Of a stretch of DNA of 64,000 bases, positions 39,408 to 47,355 are shown piece by piece (within the stretch, counting starts at the first letter, position 1; each line of letters begins with the position of its first letter). Below the pieces are notes generated by a model. That model was not told the origin of the DNA and made no database searches. It worked only from the letters and a program-made list of their open reading frames with translations. The position numbers and the translations under genes were made by a program. This DNA is from CAVWNR01 sp963756525. GTDB taxonomy: Bacteria > Actinomycetota > Actinomycetes > Mycobacteriales > Jatrophihabitantaceae. The stretch covers positions 1,240,001 to 1,304,000 of the forward strand of contig CAVWNR010000001.1 in assembly GCA_963756525.1 (NCBI GenBank). Reading direction: 5' to 3'.

Positions 39408-41737
39408 GTGGTCATCTCCAACTGTTGGAAGGGGCTGCGCGGGCAGTGCTGGGTGGTGAAGTGGTCGGCGACGGCTGCGGCCAACTCGGTCAGCGCGTCG
39501 CGGGTCGCCGGCTGCAGGGCGGAGAGCGCGGTCGGCCCTCCGGCCTCGAGCGCACGGTCCCACGGAACCGTAACGACGGTCGAGCAGCGCTGGCTGAAAT
39601 GTTCCTCGATGCGCTCGAGCGGGACGCCGACCCGGCGCCGCGCCGCGTTGATCACGACCACGGCCCTGGCCACCAGCTCGCCGTAGCCATGCTCGCCGAG
39701 CCAGTCCAGGGTCAGCGCGGCGGCGCGCGCCCCGTCGACGGCGGGCCGGAGCACCAGGACGAGCTGGTCCGCCTCGGCCAGCAGGCCCTGGTTGGCGCTG
39801 TCGAGGATTCCCGTGCCGGTGTCGAGCAGCATCAGGTTGTAGTAATGGTCGAGCAGGTCGATCACCCGGTGGTACGCCTCCTGGTCGAGGGCCAGTCCGA
39901 TCCGCGGGTCGTCGTCGGAGGCGAGTACCTCGAGCCGGGACTCCGGAGCCTGCGAGGTGTAGCCGCGCAGATCGGAGTAGCTGGTGATCAGGCCGATCTC
40001 ACCGAGCAGATCGGTGATATTGCGCGAGCAGGGTCGCGACACCCGGTGAGCCAGGTTGCCGGCGTCCGGGTTGGCGTCGACGGCGACGACCCGGTCGCCG
40101 CGCAGCATCGCGTACGTGCTACCCAAACCGAGCGTCACAGTCGTCTTGCCCACCCCCCCCTTGCGGCTCATCACGACGACCCGGCGCGAGCCGCCGATAG
40201 GCGCGGTGACGCGGGCCAGGGTGGCCGCGCGGCGCCGCTCCGCCGACGTCGGGCCGGGGTTGATCGCCCCGGAGGTCGCTCGGTAGACGGCGCGCCGCCA
40301 ACCGGTCTGCGGCGCCGGTCCGCCGGGCGGGCCGAGGATCGCATCGTCGGTGAGCCCGGCGGCGGTCAGCGCGTCACAGCTGGGCGGGTCGTTGTCGGTC
40401 ATCGGTGCCTCCTCCTCGGAGTGCGGCGGCTCGGCCGGCGTGGCGGCCCGAGGGTGGATTCGTCGGTGGATTCGTCGTACGCCGCGCACCAGCATCTGCT
40501 CGAACAGCAGCCCGATGCCCAGCAGCGGCACCGACAGCAGCGCGATCGACATGAGCGCGAGCAGGAAGGACGCCGGGTCCCGAGCGTCCCAGGCGGCGGT
40601 GACCACTGCCGCCTGGTGGCCGACCGCCTGGGCGGTCCGACCGACCAGGTAGGGCAGCTTGTAGATCAGCCAGCCGAACGCGCCGGCCAGCAGCGGCACC
40701 ACGACCAGCACCCAGGCGAGAACGATGCGCCGGGCGGCCGGGCGCAGTTCGCTCACCCGGGGGTCGGTGGGCCGGCCGGGCAGCAGGCTGCGCAGCACGG
40801 GACGTACCCGGGCGAACAGGTCGGGAACGCCGGCGATGTCGGCGAGCACGAAGTATCCGTCGAAACGCACCGTGGGGATGAGCTGCTGCACCATCTCGAC
40901 CTGCATGAGCAACGCGGCCAGCAGGAACAGTCCCTGGCCGGTGATCAGATAGGCGCTGCCCAGTGCCAGCAGGCACCAGACGTTGAGGTACAGGCCGCCG
41001 AGATCGGTGCGGATCCGGCCGGTCCGGTCGAGGCGGTAGGAGTCGGTGACGTTGGTGAAGAAGGCCGGGAACATCAGGTAGACGCCGAACCCGATCACGC
41101 CGGGACGGGCGCCGCCGTACGCGCAGGCGGCCGCATGCCCGAGTTCGTGCAGCAGCGCGCCTACGGTGAGCAGGCCGACCAGGGCGAGCAGGAAGACCGG
41201 CGTGGCCAGCACCTGGTCGACTGCGGCGAGCAGGTTGCCGCGGCGTACCAGCGCGAAGTCGACGGCACCGAGCGCAAGCAGGGCGAAGACCACCACCGGC
41301 GCACGGAACATCCCGGCCATCATGCGGGCGCAGGAGCGCACCGTCTTCGCCGGTAACAGAACCCCGCGCAGCCGCAGGGAGAGCAGCGGATCGGCCCGCG
41401 GCGCCTTGGTCGTCGCGGCCGGTCGGTCGCGATGCTGCACCAGACCCATCGGCTCCAGCTTGGAGGTGACGAGGTGCTGCAGTCCGGCGGTGGTGAGCTC
41501 GCGCCCGAATGCGTCGCTCACCGCGGCGGCGACCTGCTCGGCGTCGCGCTCGGCGGACACCTCGCGCACGACCAGGCGCAGCAGTTCGGAAACCTGCAGC
41601 ACCTGCCCGTCACCGCGCCGGAGCAGGTAGCTCGGCTGGCGCAGGCCGGAGCCTTGTGCCTGGCCCAGCTCTCGCGTCCCCGGCGTGCGGCACCAGCGCT
41701 GCTCGGCCGGCGCGGACTGCGCCGCGTCGATCGTCAT
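39404..41737 (-). CDS. RRE-like domain, M50-type membrane protease and MinD/ParA ATPase in one ORF
   Basis: A 777-residue ORF. Residues of about 35-105 resemble a PqqD-type winged helix (RiPP recognition element): P-S-Y-L-L-R-R-G-D-G-Q-V-L-Q-V, then S-K-L-E-P-M-G-L. Residues 140-420 form a polytopic membrane zinc protease of the YydH/site-2 kind: HELGH at 197-201 and R-F-D-G-Y at 291-295 as third ligand region. From 446 there is a MinD/ParA ATPase with KGGVGKTT (526-533), V-D-A-N-P-D and L-L-D-T-G-T-G. ATG 41737 follows GGGGTAGGT; a longer frame upstream overlaps the peptide gene and lacks domains. The genes before it encode two leader-like peptides and the one after it an exported protein, so processing or export of peptides at the membrane is the likely job. 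Substrate unproven. Confidence 0.85.
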   Translation of the reverse strand: MTIDAAQSAPAEQRWCRTPGTRELGQAQGSGLRQPSYLLRRGDGQVLQVSELLRLVVREVSAERDAEQVAAAVSDAFGRELTTAGLQHLVTSKLEPMGLVQHRDRPAATTKAPRADPLLSLRLRGVLLPAKTVRSCARMMAGMFRAPVVVFALLALGAVDFALVRRGNLLAAVDQVLATPVFLLALVGLLTVGALLHELGHAAACAYGGARPGVIGFGVYLMFPAFFTNVTDSYRLDRTGRIRTDLGGLYLNVWCLLALGSAYLITGQGLFLLAALLMQVEMVQQLIPTVRFDGYFVLADIAGVPDLFARVRPVLRSLLPGRPTDPRVSELRPAARRIVLAWVLVVVPLLAGAFGWLIYKLPYLVGRTAQAVGHQAAVVTAAWDARDPASFLLALMSIALLSVPLLGIGLLFEQMLVRGVRRIHRRIHPRAATPAEPPHSEEEAPMTDNDPPSCDALTAAGLTDDAILGPPGGPAPQTGWRRAVYRATSGAINPGPTSAERRRAATLARVTAPIGGSRRVVVMSRKGGVGKTTVTLGLGSTYAMLRGDRVVAVDANPDAGNLAHRVSRPCSRNITDLLGEIGLITSYSDLRGYTSQAPESRLEVLASDDDPRIGLALDQEAYHRVIDLLDHYYNLMLLDTGTGILDSANQGLLAEADQLVLVLRPAVDGARAAALTLDWLGEHGYGELVARAVVVINAARRRVGVPLERIEEHFSQRCSTVVTVPWDRALEAGGPTALSALQPATRDALTELAAAVADHFTTQHCPRSPFQQLEMTT
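40403..40417 (-). promoter_or_regulatory. strong internal ribosome binding site before the MinD part
   Basis: GAGGAGGAGG lies 5 nt before the in-frame ATG at 40400-40402 (residue 446). Translation from it would give a free 332-residue MinD/ParA ATPase besides the fused form. There is no stop between the two parts: the Shine-Dalgarno bases are read as Glu-Glu-Glu. Confidence 0.6.
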
Positions 41738-41802
41738 ACCTACCCCGTCGTGTCGGACAGTGGGCGGGCACCTTTGACAGTGCCCACCCACCGCGCCATC
41801 TC

Positions 41803-42000
41803 TTACCCCTGCCAGGTGAAGAGTTGCTGTCCGGCGAGCGACGACGCCGATGCGCCGATGCTCGCCGCGTTGATCGCCAGCGAGATGTTGACTCCGATCA
41901 CGTTGGCGACGTTGACGGACCAGAGCGTCTCCCGAGAGGGCAGGAGCTCCAGCGTCTGCGCATCGAGTTCGTCGGCGCGCAGGACCGGATACCGATCCAT
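41803..42000 (-). CDS. small leader-type peptide B (candidate precursor)
   Basis: 65 residues. GGAGGGAG lies 8 nt before the ATG. The N-terminal half is acidic (R-A-D-E-L-D-A-Q-T-L-E-L-L-P-S-R-E-T-L); the C-terminal half is hydrophobic and Ala/Ser/Asn-rich (A-N-V-I-G-V-N-I-S-L-A-I-N-A-A-S) and ends W-Q-G. It shares ELLPxRETL, ANVI, SLAxNAAS and a QG ending with the peptide at 42087. No Cys. The acidic leader plus small-residue core, next to an RRE-like protein and a protease, is RiPP-like, but a structural peptide is also possible. Confidence 0.75.
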   Translation of the reverse strand: MDRYPVLRADELDAQTLELLPSRETLWSVNVANVIGVNISLAINAASIGASASSLAGQQLFTWQG

Positions 42001-42086
42001 GTCGGTACTCCCTCCATGTGAGTTGCGTACCGGCCCACCAGTCCTTCTGAGTCAGCCGGTGGTGGACCGGTACGCGCCGACTCCGG

Positions 42087-42281
42087 TCAGCCCTGCCCGA
42101 CCACGATGGTCTGCACGGCCGCACTCTTCGCGGACGAGAACAGACTCGCCGCGTTGAGCGCCAGGGACGAGTTCGAGGCGATGACGTTCGCCCAGTTGTA
42201 GTTGAGGAACAGAGTCTCGCGCGCCGGCAGCAATTCGACGCGCTGGTCCTCGAGCTCGTACAGGCTCAGCTCTTTACGCAT
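42087..42281 (-). CDS. small leader-type peptide A (candidate precursor)
   Basis: 64 residues from ATG 42281, with AGGGGG eight nt upstream; a GTG three codons earlier lies inside that signal. Leader-like Y-E-L-E-D-Q-R-V-E-L-L-P-A-R-E-T-L, then N-W-A-N-V-I-A-S-N-S-S-L-A-L-N-A-A-S and the end V-V-G-Q-G. It is the first gene of the minus-strand locus, 86 nt upstream of peptide B. The segment N-S-S-L-A-L-N-A-A-S-L-F-S-S with A-V-Q-T-I-V-V aligns with the exported protein's L-A-L-N-A-S-C-V-N-C with A-I-Q-I-V-V, one residue apart. Confidence 0.75.
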   Translation of the reverse strand: MRKELSLYELEDQRVELLPARETLFLNYNWANVIASNSSLALNAASLFSSAKSAAVQTIVVGQG

Positions 42282-42446
42282 GTGGTTCACCCCCTTTCCA
42301 CACTCGATCCGTCGATGGATGCCGGTGAGTACGCCACGCGGCGCGTTACTGGACTGTCATCGCCGCGTCACCGGCGAATGGCTCGATTGGCGGGGAGGCT
42401 CCGGCCGGCGCACACTCGCCGCACCAAACGGACGGCAGGAAGTCGC

Positions 42447-42647
42447 ATGATGATTCGGGAGGCTGCGCACGACGACTTCGGCGTGCTCGTGATTCGGGTC
42501 TGGCACGAACCCGGCGCGCAACGGCCCTTTCGGGCAAGGATTGTCTACGGCGACGCCGAGCGGGAGCTGCTAGCCAGCGATGCCACCGGCAATCCGGACG
42601 AAGTGCTCGACGCGGTACGGAAATGGTTACGTGAACAGCTTTCTTGA
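42447..42647 (+). CDS. small hypothetical protein divergent from the peptide genes
   Basis: A 66-residue beta-rich protein: M-M-I-R-E-A-A-H-D-D-F-G-V-L-V-I-R-V-W, then F-R-A-R-I-V-Y-G-D, then D-E-V-L-D-A-V-R-K-W-L. AGGA lies about 6 nt before the double ATG. Natural composition and a beta-beta-alpha outline. It shares the 42282-42446 promoter region with peptide A and is on the same strand as the SARP regulator. No family recognised; it could be a partner, immunity or binding protein. Confidence 0.65.
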   Translation: MMIREAAHDDFGVLVIRVWHEPGAQRPFRARIVYGDAERELLASDATGNPDEVLDAVRKWLREQLS

Positions 42648-42770
42648 CCGGTGCCTGAGGAGAAGCTGCCCGATTGATCCTTGACAGCGCGCAGTCACCC
42701 TAGAACGGTTAGTGCAGGGCGAGCGTCGCGGCGAGCCCGCAGCCGTGCCGAAACGGCTGGCGAGCGGGGG

Positions 42771-42806
42771 GTGCGATCGTGCGATCACACGCAAATCTGC
42801 GATTTG
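42771..42806 (+). promoter_or_regulatory. repeats at the SARP gene start
   Basis: GTGCGATC is repeated head to tail at 42771-42778 and 42779-42786, followed by an inverted repeat CAAAT-CTGCG-ATTTG at 42792-42806. If the gene starts at ATG 42818 these lie in its leader, where autoregulation could act. Confidence 0.4.
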
Positions 42807-42817
42807 GCGCAGCTGAA

Positions 42818-43594
42818 ATGTCTGATGCCACCGGCGGTGGGTGGCGCCTGCAGCTGCTCGACTCGTGGCGGCTGTTCCAGGGCGGAGCCGAGATCGTGAT
42901 GCGCCGGCGCGAGCAGCGGCTGATCGCGCTGCTTGCGGTGCAGGGCAACCGGCCGCGCAGCTATCTCGCCGGCATTCTCTGGCCGGAGAGCACCGAGGCG
43001 CACGCCGCCGGCAACCTTCGCGCGGCGGTGTGGCAGGTCGACCGCGCCGCTGCGGGACTGCTGATGCATGATCGCGCGGGACTGGGCCTGCACGCCGACG
43101 TGCACGTCGACGTAAGTGAGCAGGTGCGGTGGGCCGGAGAGGTCTGCGGCTGGGACCGGCAGGGTACCCAGCTTGACGGCGCCGACTGCCTGACCGCCAT
43201 GAGCGTGCTGCTGCGCGGCGAGCTGCTGCCCGGGTGGTACGACGACTGGGTCAGTTACGAGCGCAGCCGACTGCAGCAGTTCCGGTTCCAGGGCCTGGAG
43301 TCGCTGGCCGATCTGCTCGCTGCCGGCGGGGAGCAGTCCGCGGCGCTGGTCGCCGCGACGGCGGCAGTGGCCATCGAGCCGCTGCGCGAAAGTGCTCAAC
43401 GCGCGCTCATCCGGACCCAGTTGCGCGCCGGCAACTATCACGACGCGCTGCAGGGGTATCAGGCGTTCCGGGCGCGGTTGATGGCCGAGCTCGGCGTCGC
43501 CCCGTCCAGCCGGATGGACGCGCTGATGGGGCCGCTGCTCGACCGGCAGCGCACGCGCGCCCCGCGCCAGCGCGTCCAGGCCGTCCTCGCCTGA
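42818..43594 (+). CDS. SARP-type (BTAD) transcriptional regulator
   Basis: 258 residues. The N-terminal winged helix of OmpR/SARP type has the usual L-L-D-S-W-R-L-F-Q-G-G, R-R-R-E-Q-R-L-I-A-L-L-A-V, R-S-Y-L-A-G-I-L-W-P-E-S and N-L-R-A-A-V-W-Q-V-D. The bacterial transcriptional activation domain follows: L-P-G-W-Y-D-D-W-V, E-R-S-R-L-Q-Q-F-R, A-L-I-R-T-Q-L-R-A-G-N-Y-H-D-A-L-Q-G-Y. SARPs activate secondary metabolism genes in actinomycetes. ATG 42818 matches the usual N-terminal length; GTG 42779, 13 codons earlier with a G-run upstream, is an alternative. It is the natural regulator for the peptide locus. No ATPase or TPR extension. Confidence 0.88.
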   Translation: MSDATGGGWRLQLLDSWRLFQGGAEIVMRRREQRLIALLAVQGNRPRSYLAGILWPESTEAHAAGNLRAAVWQVDRAAAGLLMHDRAGLGLHADVHVDVSEQVRWAGEVCGWDRQGTQLDGADCLTAMSVLLRGELLPGWYDDWVSYERSRLQQFRFQGLESLADLLAAGGEQSAALVAATAAVAIEPLRESAQRALIRTQLRAGNYHDALQGYQAFRARLMAELGVAPSSRMDALMGPLLDRQRTRAPRQRVQAVLA

Positions 43595-43595
43595 C

Positions 43596-44408
43596 TCACG
43601 ACGGGGCGTCAACCGGACCCGCCGCGCCGAAGCGGCGATCGCGTGAGGCGTATGCCAGGCAGGCTTCCCACAGGTGCCGCCGATCGAAGTCCGGCCAGAG
43701 CGTGTCGGTGAACACGAATTCCGCATACGCCGACTGCCACAGCAGGAAATTGGAGGTTCGCTGCTCCCCCGACACTCGGATGAACAGATCCACGTCGGGG
43801 AGCTCCGGGTGGTACAGGTACGAGCCGATGATCCGCTCGTCGATCTTCGCGGGGCTCACCTGGCCGCTCTGCACGTCTCGCGCGATGGCCTTGACCGCGT
43901 CGACGATTTCGGCGCGACCGCCGTAGTTCACGCAGAACTGCAAGGTAAGCCGGTCGTTGTCGCGGGTGAACTCCTCGGCGTCCATGAGCTGGTCGATCAC
44001 CGACCGCCACAGCCGCGGGCGTCGCCCGGCCCAGCGGATGCGCACACCCAGCGCCGCCAGCTCGTCGCGCCGTCGACGGATGACCTCCTTGTTGAAGCCC
44101 ATGAGGAAGCGAACCTCTTCCGGCGAGCGACGCCAGTTCTCGGTCGAGAACGCGTACGCCGACACGGTCGACACGCCGAGCTGCATCGCGCCGTGCAGCA
44201 CATCCATTAGGGCGGCCTCGCCGGCTCGATGCCCCTCCGTCCGCGGCAGTCCTCGGGCGTGGGCCCACCGTCCGTTGCCGTCCATGACGAGCGCGACGTG
44301 CCGCGGCACGAAACGTGCCGGGATCTGTGGTGGGCGAGCGCCGGACGGATGCGCCGGCGGGTCGGGCCAGGTGCGCCGGCCACGCACGGTCGTCGACGGC
44401 GAGGTCAT
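43596..44408 (-). CDS. uppS: isoprenyl (undecaprenyl) diphosphate synthase
   Basis: A 270-residue cis-prenyltransferase making polyprenyl diphosphate for cell wall lipid carriers. Motifs: H-V-A-L-V-M-D-G-N-G-R-W-A with the catalytic Asp, R-T-E-G-H-R-A-G, Y-A-F-S-T-E-N-W-R-R, F-C-V-N-Y-G-G-R-A-E-I, and D-L-F-I-R-V-S-G-E-Q-R-T-S-N-F-L-L-W-Q with the C-terminal basic motif. ATG 44408 overlaps the recO stop (ATGA), so it is coupled to recO. The C-terminal end converges on the SARP gene with one base between them. Confidence 0.96.
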   Translation of the reverse strand: MTSPSTTVRGRRTWPDPPAHPSGARPPQIPARFVPRHVALVMDGNGRWAHARGLPRTEGHRAGEAALMDVLHGAMQLGVSTVSAYAFSTENWRRSPEEVRFLMGFNKEVIRRRRDELAALGVRIRWAGRRPRLWRSVIDQLMDAEEFTRDNDRLTLQFCVNYGGRAEIVDAVKAIARDVQSGQVSPAKIDERIIGSYLYHPELPDVDLFIRVSGEQRTSNFLLWQSAYAEFVFTDTLWPDFDRRHLWEACLAYASRDRRFGAAGPVDAPS

Positions 44409-45178
44409 GTCGGAGCCCCTGCTGCACGTTCGACGAGCGGCAGCGAGCGCAGCCCACGCTCGAGATGCCACTGCAGGTGCGCGGCGATCAGCCCGCTCCC
44501 CTCCCGCCGGGCCGGGGAGTCACTCGCGTCGGCGCATGCCCAGTCGCCGACGAGCAACGCCGCCATCAACTCGACCGTCGACGCCTGCGGACGGGCCGAG
44601 CCCGGCGGCCGGCAGTTCTCGCAGACCGCGCCGCCGGCCGCCACGTTGAACGCGGAGTGCGGGCCGGGCGCCGAGCACGTGGCGCACTCGCGCAGCGCCG
44701 GCTGCCAGCCGGCGTATGACATCGCGCGGATGAGGAACGCGTCGAGGACCAGGCCCGCGTCGTGCTCACCGGAGACGAGCGCCCGCAGCGCGCCGAGGAC
44801 GAGCAGGTAGAGCCGCAGCGCCGGCTCGCCCTCCTCCGTCATCCGTTCGGCCGTCTCGCAGATCGCCGAGGCTGCAGTCCACCGGGCGTAGTCACCGGCA
44901 AGGCTTGCCCCGTACGCACCGAGCGATTCGGTCTGCGTGACGATGTCGAGCGTTCTGCCACCGAGGGGAGCTTGCGACCCGATCGTGTTGCTATGGAACT
45001 GGACGTCGATGTGGCTGCCCGGTTCGAGCCGGGCGCCGAAGCGCGACGTCGTGCGGCGCACGCCCTTGCCGACCGCGCGTACCCGCCCGTATCGGCGGGT
45101 GAGCAGGCTGACGATCCGGTCGGCCTCACCGAGCTTGTGCACCCGCAGCACGACCGCCTCGTCCCGGTAGAGCGGCAC
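44405..45178 (-). CDS. recO: DNA repair protein RecO
   Basis: A 257-residue RecO that helps RecF/RecR load RecA on single-stranded gaps. N-terminal OB fold Y-R-D-E-A-V-V-L-R-V-H-K-L-G-E-A-D-R-I; then K-G-V-R-R-T-T-S-R-F-G-A-R-L-E-P. The C-terminal zinc finger has C-A-T-C and C-E-N-C. GTG start. The stop overlaps uppS by four bases. Confidence 0.95.
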   Translation of the reverse strand: MPLYRDEAVVLRVHKLGEADRIVSLLTRRYGRVRAVGKGVRRTTSRFGARLEPGSHIDVQFHSNTIGSQAPLGGRTLDIVTQTESLGAYGASLAGDYARWTAASAICETAERMTEEGEPALRLYLLVLGALRALVSGEHDAGLVLDAFLIRAMSYAGWQPALRECATCSAPGPHSAFNVAAGGAVCENCRPPGSARPQASTVELMAALLVGDWACADASDSPARREGSGLIAAHLQWHLERGLRSLPLVERAAGAPT

Positions 45179-45190
45179 GCGCCCATAGTG

Positions 45191-46411
45191 TCACTGGGAG
45201 GTGACAGCCGCCGGCTGCGACTCGGCACGGGCGGGGCGCAGCATCGCGTACAGCGCCAGTGCGAGAACGCCGACCAGCACGCCCGAGCCGATCGTCACGC
45301 TGAACGCGAACCGCGCACCGTGCGCGTCGGCGATCCGGCCCACCGACGCGGCCGCGATCCCGAAGCCGATCGAGATCCCCGTGGTCAGCCAGGCCATCCC
45401 CTCGGTCAGCGCTCCCGCGGGCACGAGCTGCTCGATCAGCCCGAACGAGGTGATGAGCAGCGGCGCGATGCCGATGCCGACCGCGAACGACAGCCCGGCC
45501 AGCACCGGCACGTTCACCGCCGCCAGGAACAGCAGTGGCAGCACTGCGAACACCAGCGCCTGCCGCCGGAACCGGCGCAGCACGTGCGCGCTGCGGTGCC
45601 GCGCCCCGTAGGTGAATCCGGCGACGCCGCTGCCGAACGCAAGGCAGGCCAGCACCGCCCCGGCGGCCGACGTCTCACCGTGCTGGCCGCAGAACGCCAC
45701 GATCGTGACTTCCGCGCTCGCGAACACGCCGCCGGTTCCCACCGCGGCCAGGGTGAGCAGCAGCATCCCCCGACAGCGCAAGGCCGACCGGTGCGGCGCC
45801 GATCCCGGCACTTGGGCGGGCGGTTCGGTGGCCCGTTGCCGGCGCAGCAGGACCGCGCCGCACGCGACGAGCACGCCGCCGACGACGAAGACGAGCACCG
45901 GGTCCAGTTGGGTGGCGATCACCGTGGCGACGAGCGGCCCGGCGGTGAAGATCACCTCGTCCAGGGTGGACTCCAGCGAGTACGCGGTGACCAGCTCGCG
46001 GCGGCCGCCCAGCACGTAGGACCAGCGGGCGCGGACCAGGGAACCGACCGCGAGGTAGCTGAACCCGCAGACGAGCGCCGGCAAGAGCAGCGTCCATTCC
46101 GGTGCGCCCCGGGCTTCGGCCAGCGCCACGATCGCGGCGAGCGCAGCGATGTGCACGGCGGACGCCGGCAGCAGCAGCCGGTGCTGCCCGTACCGGTCGA
46201 CGAGTCGGGCGAGCACCGGGTTGCCGACGCCGTTGGAGATGACGTAGGCGCCGCTGAGCAGACCGGCGAACGTGTAATGGCCGGTGCGGGTCGAGATGAG
46301 CAGCACCAGCCCGATGGGGTAGATCGCGATGGGAAACCGCATGACGAACGCCGCCGCGCAGAACGCGGCGGTGCCGGGTTCGCGGAACACCGCGCGGTAG
46401 GTACCGAACAA
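45191..46411 (-). CDS. MFS transporter
   Basis: A 406-residue protein with about 12 hydrophobic segments and the MFS loop motif near N-P-V-L-A-R-L-V-D-R-Y-G-Q-H-R. A central hydrophilic loop sits around 205-220. It is placed between era and recO, with a TTG start three nt after the era stop. The substrate is unknown; a drug or sugar efflux role cannot be told. Confidence 0.85.
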   Translation of the reverse strand: MFGTYRAVFREPGTAAFCAAAFVMRFPIAIYPIGLVLLISTRTGHYTFAGLLSGAYVISNGVGNPVLARLVDRYGQHRLLLPASAVHIAALAAIVALAEARGAPEWTLLLPALVCGFSYLAVGSLVRARWSYVLGGRRELVTAYSLESTLDEVIFTAGPLVATVIATQLDPVLVFVVGGVLVACGAVLLRRQRATEPPAQVPGSAPHRSALRCRGMLLLTLAAVGTGGVFASAEVTIVAFCGQHGETSAAGAVLACLAFGSGVAGFTYGARHRSAHVLRRFRRQALVFAVLPLLFLAAVNVPVLAGLSFAVGIGIAPLLITSFGLIEQLVPAGALTEGMAWLTTGISIGFGIAAASVGRIADAHGARFAFSVTIGSGVLVGVLALALYAMLRPARAESQPAAVTSQ

Positions 46412-46414
46412 AGC

Positions 46415-47311
46415 TCAGAATCCCAACCGGTCAAGCTTCTTGGCGTCGCGCTGCCACTCCGCCAGCACCGACACATGCAGGTCGAGGTGGACGCGCCGGC
46501 CCAGCAGCGCCTCGATGCCGGCGCGCGCCGCCGTCCCGATGCGTTTGAGTCGCGCGCCGCCGGCGCCGATGACGATGCCTTTCTGGCTCGGACGTTCCAA
46601 ATGCACCGTCGCGAGGATCTCGAGCAGGCCGGATTCGCGGGTGCGCATCTCCTCGACCGTCACCGCGATCGAGTGCGGCAGCTCGTCGCGGACCCCGTCC
46701 AGCGCGGCCTCCCGGATCAGCTCCGCAATACGCGTCTCGGTGTCCTCGTCGGTCGCGACGTCGGCCGGGTAGAGCGCCGGACCGTCGGGCAGCGCAGCCA
46801 CCAGCAGATCCGCCAGCAGCCCGACCTGATCGCCGACGAGCGCCGACACCGGCACCACCTCGGCGAACTCCCCCAGCTCGCTCACCGCGACCAGCTGGGC
46901 GGCGACCTGCTCACGCGATGCCGCGTCGGTCTTGGTGACCGCCGCGATCACCGGCGTCCGCAGACGCGCCAGCTCCGCGGCGATGAACCGGTCCCCCGGG
47001 CCGACCCTCGCGTCGGCCGGGACGCAGAACCCCACCACGTCCACGTCGGCCAGCGTCGAGCGCACGACGTCGTTGAGCCGCTCGCCGAGAAGGGTCCGCG
47101 GGCGGTGCAGGCCCGGGGTGTCGACGATAACGAGCTGCGCGCCGCGCCGGTTCACGATGCCGCGCACGGCGCGGCGTGTGGTCTGTGGCTGCTCGCTGGT
47201 GATGGCGACCTTCGTGCCCACCAGCGCGTTCATCAGCGTCGACTTGCCCGCGTTCGGCCGGCCGACGAAGCAGCAGAACCCGGACCGGAAGCTCGCCTCG
47301 GCGCCTGACAC
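46415..47311 (-). CDS. era: GTPase Era
   Basis: A 298-residue GTPase that binds 16S rRNA near the 3' end in 30S assembly. G1 is G-R-P-N-A-G-K-S-T near 17-25, G3 is D-T-P-G-L-H, G4 is T-K-T-D (the usual N/TKxD), and the C-terminal KH domain has I-V-I-G-A-G-G-A-R-L-K-R-I-G. Part of the corC-like, era, recO and uppS series. The ATG follows about 44 nt after the 47356-47661 gene. Confidence 0.96.
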   Translation of the reverse strand: MSGAEASFRSGFCCFVGRPNAGKSTLMNALVGTKVAITSEQPQTTRRAVRGIVNRRGAQLVIVDTPGLHRPRTLLGERLNDVVRSTLADVDVVGFCVPADARVGPGDRFIAAELARLRTPVIAAVTKTDAASREQVAAQLVAVSELGEFAEVVPVSALVGDQVGLLADLLVAALPDGPALYPADVATDEDTETRIAELIREAALDGVRDELPHSIAVTVEEMRTRESGLLEILATVHLERPSQKGIVIGAGGARLKRIGTAARAGIEALLGRRVHLDLHVSVLAEWQRDAKKLDRLGF

Positions 47312-47355
47312 GCCCCCATCCTCGCAGCCGCGCGCGGCGGGGGCTGGCCTCGGCG

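Noticed and set aside
41803..42281. Lanthipeptide or thiopeptide precursors
   Set aside because: The cores lack Cys, and no LanB/LanM, YcaO or radical SAM gene is in the locus, so no known class is assigned.
44762..47308. 848-codon plus-strand frame across recO, the MFS gene and era
   Set aside because: Shadow frame covering three clear genes on the other strand; Arg/Gln/His-rich and no ribosome binding site.
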